Shown one piece after another: positions 60,003-64,000 of a stretch of DNA of 64,000 bases. Numbering within the stretch: the stretch's first letter is position 1; every line of letters begins with the position of its first letter. Position numbers and translations under genes: made by a program. Source of the stretch: S015-6 sp964384945 (GTDB lineage: Bacteria > Desulfobacterota > DSWW01). Location of the stretch: NCBI GenBank assembly GCA_964384945.1, contig CAYLMK010000005.1:186001-250000 (forward strand). Reading direction: 5' to 3'. The notes beneath the pieces were generated by a model that worked only from the letters and a program-made list of their open reading frames with translations, made no database searches and was not told the DNA's origin.

Positions 60003-60388
60003 AGAGGATCAGGGTATACGTCGGAATCCTGGGCATGGACCAGCACGAGCTCGGGGCGGTCGCCGTGACGCAGATGCTGCGGGACGCGGGGATGGAGGTG
60101 ATCTACGGGGGGCGGTTCAACGTTCCGGCCATGATCGTCAAGGCCGGCCTCGAGGAGGACCTCGACGTGATCGGCCTGAGCTGCCACTCCTGGGAGTACC
60201 TGCACTATCTCCCTGACCTCTTCAGCCTGATGAGGGAAGAGAATCTCCAAATCCCGGTGATCGTGGGCGGCTCGGTCATCACGCCCGGAGACAGGAAGCG
60301 GCTCCTCGAGATGGGGGTGGCCGCGGCCTTCGGCTCGGGCGCAGCGAACGAAGAGATCATCGAGACCGTGAGACGACTCTCCCGCTGA
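59999..60388 (+). CDS. B12-binding small subunit of the acyl-CoA mutase
   Basis: A 129-residue cobalamin-binding domain. The lower-ligand motif D-x-H-x-x-G is present as DQHELG (D14, H16, G19), followed by MEVIYGGRFNVP, VIGLSCHSW and VIVGGSVI, matching the Rossmann-like B12 domain of mutases. The usual SLS of the second motif is SCH, and GGG is GGS. The ATG overlaps the large-subunit stop. Two-subunit mutases with a small B12 subunit of this size are known for isobutyryl-CoA and 2-hydroxyisobutyryl-CoA. No MeaB-like chaperone gene is nearby. Confidence 0.93.
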   Translation: MKRIRVYVGILGMDQHELGAVAVTQMLRDAGMEVIYGGRFNVPAMIVKAGLEEDLDVIGLSCHSWEYLHYLPDLFSLMREENLQIPVIVGGSVITPGDRKRLLEMGVAAAFGSGAANEEIIETVRRLSR

Positions 60389-61184
60389 TTCCGGCACTGA
60401 TTTGGAAGGCTTCATGGAGGACCATCTCCTTGATCTGACTTCCAAAACCATCTATGATCCCCTCGGAAACCGCGGCCATCCTGTTCTGGATCCCCAAGGG
60501 GACCGCTCCGTCGCTCCGTGGCTCGGTCAAACCGGTTTTTCTGAGCGCATAGGTCGAGTGCTTTGAGTCGCTAGCCGCCTAATCGGGTAGCCGGTAGTTG
60601 CCTGCTGGCAGCTCCCACCCCACTCGGCATAAGGGTCCGCACAGGGCGGTTCTCGATCGTGCAGCACGCGGCAATCTCAGGGGTAGCCGCGGCTTTCCAT
60701 CCAGAGATCTCGAACGAATATGAGCCCTTGGTGTTCAAGCGGTTGATTGGTCATCCAGATCCGGGATCAGTGAGCACGATTCGCCACGTTAATGCAGAAG
60801 AAAGATCATCTGCCGAACAAATACGGTTTTAGCCAATTGAAGATCGAAACGTCCTCGGAGATCTTCTCAGCCCAGCTTTCAGGAAGCTAGTGGCGGGCAC
60901 AGGGATTGCTATGAGCGTGTTGCTTGCTGTCAGGGTGCAGACAAACGGGGCAAAGACCAGCCATGTGCGCGGGGTGGAGAGGGGGGAATATGGCGCTGCG
61001 GCGGACGTAGAGGGACCCTACGCCGCTGCGTGTGATCCTCCGTAGTTACGATGCCGCACCTATACGAGGACTCGAAATTCGGCACGGACCGGCGGCGTCC
61101 TGCTCAGCAGGCGCAGTTTTCGCACATCGGCGATGGCCTGCGTTACGCCGCTTAAGAAGCACCATCAAAGAGAGGACTCTGTCC
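60389..61184. other. Non-coding, AT-richer stretch before the methyltransferase
   Basis: About 800 bases with no credible gene. Composition drops toward that of the following defence-like genes, so it probably belongs to an acquired segment or a decayed element. One imperfect inverted repeat is visible at about 61002-61026 (GGCGGACGTAG...CTACGCCGC). No tRNA or clear attachment site was seen. Confidence 0.5.
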
Positions 61185-63395
61185 TTGATAGAAAAGAATT
61201 TTGATATCTCGTTCATAGCAAACCTTGCTCTGCATGAGAAGCAGATTCAGCAGAACTACAGGCCGATTATCGCGGTCCACAAGTGGTTTGCGCGAAGACC
61301 CGGAACCCTGTTTCGTGGTTTGTTACTCGCTGAATTCCTCGATGAGCCCCTGATCGATGCATTCTACCAAGCGAACGACCTGAGGAGAATCAAGGTCGCC
61401 GATCCGTTCATGGGAGGCGGCACTCCCCTCATAGAGGCCAACAGGCTCGGGTGTGATATCGTCGGTCTGGACATTAACCCCATGGCGTACTGGATCGTCA
61501 AACAGGAGATCGAACATCTTGATTTGGATGAATACCTCAAGGCGGCCAACTTGTTGCGGCGGCACTTGGAGAAAGAAATCGGGGATCTCTACCGCACGCG
61601 ATGCGTTTTGTGCGGAAGCGAGGATGCCCACGTTAAGTACTTTCTTTGGGTAAAAACCGTTTCCTGCCGGAACTGTAACAAGCCCATGGACCTGTTACCC
61701 GGGTATATCTTGTCTACTGACTCAAGACATCCAAAGAACGTTTTTCTCTGTCACGCATGTGGGCAGTTGACCGAAACCTCGGACCGAAAGAAGCCCGGGG
61801 ATTGCCAGCAATGCGGTGCAGGGCTATCAGTAGAGGGACCCGCCAAACGTAGCCGCTGCAAATGCCCTGACTGCGGGGCCGACAATCCATTTCCTAACAA
61901 GAGTTTAGGAGCGCCACGTCATCGGCTTTTTGCGCTTGAATACCACTGCCTCTCCTGCAAAGATGGCCACACCGGAAGATTCTTCAAGGCACCGGATGCC
62001 CAGGACTTGGCAACTGCAGGCCAGGCCGAGGAGCGATGGGCAAGGACGCGCGCAAAGCATGTCCCGGACGACGCAATTCCCCCTGGTGACGAGACAAATC
62101 GGCTACATCGCTGGGGATACAAATATTACCGCGAAATGTTCAATGCCCGGCAGCTCCTTGGCCTTGAACTATCCGCCCGGGTGATTTCTCAGACAACGAA
62201 CGAGCGTATACGGAACGCACTCGCGACCAACCTTTCGGACCTGTTACGCTATCAGAATATGCTCTGCCGATATGACGTCAACGCCCTGAAATCACTGGAT
62301 ATTTTCTCCGTGCATGGGTTTCCGGTGGGGCTCATTCAGTGTGAATCAAATTTTTTGGGAATCATTGAGCCGAACAAGGGTCTTTGTGTGGGCAGCGGCG
62401 GCTGGGCAAATATCATCGAGAAGTTCCGGAAGGCAAAGGCGTATTGCAACAGCCCGTTTGAGATCAGACATCGGGACGGAAGAAAGGAAATCGTCCCTAT
62501 CAAAGGGGAATGGATCGGTGACAACCCAAATGGAAAGCATCGGGCTCGAAAGCGGAGTGTTGAATTGCATTGTAATGATGCCGCGCAAGCGGACCTGTCT
62601 CCGTTTTCATTGGACGCGGTCTTGACGGATCCTCCCTATTTCGGGAACGTGCAATATGCGGAGTTGATGGATTTCTGTTACGTGTGGCTTCGGCGTCTCA
62701 TACACACCCACGCAGAGGCATTTGCCAATTTGTCGACGCGCAGTCCCCAGGAGTTGACTGGCAACGAAGACATGGGCAGGGGGCTTGATCACTTTGCACA
62801 AGGCCTTTCATGCGTCTTTCAAAAGATGGCAGCGGCGCTCAAACCAGGGGCGCCGCTCGTTTTCACCTATCACCACAATGACCTTGCGGCGTACTACCCG
62901 CTCGCGGTAGCGGTTCTCGACGCTGGCTTGACCTGTTCGGCCTCCCTGCCATGCCCTGCCGAAATGGGAGCGTCCATCCACATAAGCGGAACCGGCTCCT
63001 CAATCATCGACACCGTTTTCGTCTGCAGATCAACTGGCACTGTTCCTCGAAAATGGCTGGCTGAGTCGATAGACCGTGTCGCCGAGCTCGTTGCAGAAGA
63101 TTTGGCCAGGCTGCGCGCGGGCACGGTCAAGCCGACGACCGGAGATGTGAGGTGCGTTGCTTATGGGCATCTCATCCGGCTCGCAATGTGGAACCTGCGC
63201 AAGACCTGGAACAAGAATGCAGATATCAACAAGCGCTTGGCAGCGGTGTCATCTTGGATTCTCAGATTTGGGGGATGGGCCGAAATCGAGAGACACCTTT
63301 CCGGTCCTCAGGATTCTTTCCGCGATGACCCGTTGTTCTCGTTGCGCGAAGGTCTTGAAGACTATGGAGTTACCTGTGCCGAAGTATCCTTTTGA
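61185..63395 (+). CDS. DUF1156-like DNA methyltransferase with zinc-cluster insert
   Basis: A 736-residue SAM-dependent DNA methyltransferase. The N-terminus resembles DUF1156 (LHEKQIQQNY, HKWFARRPGTLFRG). The cofactor motif DPFMGGGTPLIEANRLG is near residue 73 and the catalytic DPPYF near 481. The DPPY form is typical of N6-adenine or N4-cytosine enzymes. Between them lies an insert with several CxxC pairs (CVLC, CRNC, CHAC, CQQC, CPDC), a probable zinc-bound module. The frame opens further upstream, but AGAGGA lies eight bases before the TTG at 61185, which I take as the start. Codon use is clearly less GC-biased than in neighbours. The downstream gene overlaps by 32 bases. Confidence 0.85.
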   Translation: MIEKNFDISFIANLALHEKQIQQNYRPIIAVHKWFARRPGTLFRGLLLAEFLDEPLIDAFYQANDLRRIKVADPFMGGGTPLIEANRLGCDIVGLDINPMAYWIVKQEIEHLDLDEYLKAANLLRRHLEKEIGDLYRTRCVLCGSEDAHVKYFLWVKTVSCRNCNKPMDLLPGYILSTDSRHPKNVFLCHACGQLTETSDRKKPGDCQQCGAGLSVEGPAKRSRCKCPDCGADNPFPNKSLGAPRHRLFALEYHCLSCKDGHTGRFFKAPDAQDLATAGQAEERWARTRAKHVPDDAIPPGDETNRLHRWGYKYYREMFNARQLLGLELSARVISQTTNERIRNALATNLSDLLRYQNMLCRYDVNALKSLDIFSVHGFPVGLIQCESNFLGIIEPNKGLCVGSGGWANIIEKFRKAKAYCNSPFEIRHRDGRKEIVPIKGEWIGDNPNGKHRARKRSVELHCNDAAQADLSPFSLDAVLTDPPYFGNVQYAELMDFCYVWLRRLIHTHAEAFANLSTRSPQELTGNEDMGRGLDHFAQGLSCVFQKMAAALKPGAPLVFTYHHNDLAAYYPLAVAVLDAGLTCSASLPCPAEMGASIHISGTGSSIIDTVFVCRSTGTVPRKWLAESIDRVAELVAEDLARLRAGTVKPTTGDVRCVAYGHLIRLAMWNLRKTWNKNADINKRLAAVSSWILRFGGWAEIERHLSGPQDSFRDDPLFSLREGLEDYGVTCAEVSF

Positions 63396-64000
63396 AGCGG
63401 CCTTTCATGAAATCCAGCGGGATTCGGATCGATTCGTGGACGCCGTTTTTTCGTGCCTCCAGTCTGAATTCCTCGTAATGCCGAAGGGTGCAGGATTCAT
63501 TGAGTATCCTGTCTTTGAACGCGGCTACGAGGCTCTAAAGGCAGTCACCCAAGGGTTCTCCGTACTCCAACCCACAAAGGTGATGCCCGTAGCATTGAGA
63601 GAGCCAATTTCCATCGTGGTTCTTCGCACAATGCTCGGTTTCACACCGCCCGAATGGGGATATGTAACCACACAACGAACCGGGGTGAACGTTACGCAAG
63701 GCTTTGTCAGGTCCCTGGACAGAAGAATCAGGATGTCGCCAGAAACGCCTCTCAAAGGGAGGGGAATAGGCCTGGAAAGGCTGGCAGCTTTGGTGGAAAC
63801 CGCGTGTCTGATACTTGATGAGGGTGCGCCGAATGTTGCAGGCGATCAACTGCATCGTTTGAACAAGGCAGACACCAAACGTGGAATTGAAAGCATAAAA
63901 AGCGTCTCTGGCATGGGTGTCCCCTATGCCATGCTTCTTTACGAACGGTTTCTGGGAAGGCCTTTCGCTGGCCATCGCGATTCGGTCAGCGAACTGGTCG
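63364..64000 (+). CDS. Partial gene overlapping the methyltransferase; possible restriction or defence partner
   Basis: An open frame from ATG 63364 to the right edge (212 codons, no stop), starting 32 bases inside the methyltransferase end. The protein has YPFEAAFHEIQRDSDRF near the start, a middle with FTPPEWGYVTTQRTGVNVTQGF, a Lys/Arg-rich helical part and ends KSVSGMGVPYAMLLYERFLGRPFAGHRDS. Overlap with a modification methyltransferase and shared low-GC composition suggest a restriction endonuclease, possibly of a XamI-like type, but I cannot confirm that. Its C-terminus lies outside the window. Confidence 0.6.
   Translation, partial: MELPVPKYPFEAAFHEIQRDSDRFVDAVFSCLQSEFLVMPKGAGFIEYPVFERGYEALKAVTQGFSVLQPTKVMPVALREPISIVVLRTMLGFTPPEWGYVTTQRTGVNVTQGFVRSLDRRIRMSPETPLKGRGIGLERLAALVETACLILDEGAPNVAGDQLHRLNKADTKRGIESIKSVSGMGVPYAMLLYERFLGRPFAGHRDSVSELV

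Noticed and set aside
58386..60388. Assignment of the mutase as ethylmalonyl-CoA mutase completing the ccr pathway
   Set aside because: That enzyme normally has a fused B12 domain and keeps the Tyr and His residues; this one is two-subunit and lacks both, and it is 55 kb from ccr.
60389..61031. Possible group II intron, transposon end or tRNA-linked attachment site
   Set aside because: Some phrases look element-like, but no reverse transcriptase, transposase, terminal repeats, tRNA or domain V structure could be identified.

Overview
The window is GC-rich bacterial DNA, with one 10-N assembly gap at 45679-45688, so it is a draft or metagenome scaffold. The gene content suggests an aerobically capable member of the Desulfobacterota (former Deltaproteobacteria) or a relative. 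That content is an alternative complex III, a cbb3-type oxidase, a seven-gene Mrp antiporter, ethylmalonyl-CoA pathway enzymes, a 2-hydroxyacyl-CoA dehydratase-type activase and a B12-dependent acyl-CoA mutase. The taxonomic call is inference; no rRNA or other marker gene is present. No tRNA, rRNA, CRISPR array or intact insertion sequence was recognised.

Region by region: (1) 1-3.4 kb, plus strand: three consecutive ethylmalonyl-CoA pathway-type genes, a methylsuccinyl-CoA dehydrogenase-like enzyme (cut by the left edge), a double-hotdog mesaconyl-CoA hydratase-like protein and crotonyl-CoA carboxylase/reductase. (2) 3.6-5.9 kb, plus: a QueG-like iron-sulfur protein and a spermidine synthase-like/TPR fusion. 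(3) 5.9-26.7 kb, minus: a 21-kb respiratory block. Read in transcription order it is mrpABCDEFG, actB-actC-actD-actF-actA, ccoN-ccoO-ccoS, two small membrane proteins, a lipoprotein cytochrome c, the copper ATPase ccoI, a CBS protein and a radical SAM protein. Most junctions are four-base ATGA overlaps. (4) 26.9-32.6 kb: cytochrome b5/DUF2231 and PsiE-like membrane proteins, L-lactate dehydrogenase, a VanZ-domain protein, small exported and unknown proteins, and a membrane-anchored alpha/beta hydrolase. (5) 33.1-38.9 kb, plus: a complete RND efflux operon (TolC-type lipoprotein, adaptor, pump). (6) 38.9-47.2 kb, minus: a gamma-carbonic-anhydrase-like protein and a TetR-controlled YbhGFSR-like ABC exporter operon with its own TolC protein. 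(7) 47.2-50.6 kb: a hybrid histidine kinase and a divergent HD-GYP protein. (8) 50.7-54.9 kb: a 1382-residue double activase. (9) 55.0-60.4 kb, plus: TetR regulator, acyl-CoA synthetase, SDR dehydrogenase and a two-subunit B12-dependent mutase. (10) 60.4-64 kb: a visibly more AT-rich stretch with a DUF1156-like DNA methyltransferase and an overlapping gene cut by the right edge, probably a restriction or defence locus.

How the genes fit together: the respiratory block could take electrons from quinol through alternative complex III and a cytochrome c to the cbb3 oxidase, with the Mrp antiporter exchanging H+ and Na+. The two carbon modules at the ends both handle CoA thioesters. The left one is the C4/C5 reductive-carboxylation route. 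The right one looks like activation of a carboxylic acid, B12-dependent skeletal rearrangement and oxidation of an alcohol. The least explained system is the right-hand mutase: the large subunit lacks both residues matching the catalytic Tyr and His of methylmalonyl-CoA mutase, although the B12-binding subunit is conventional.
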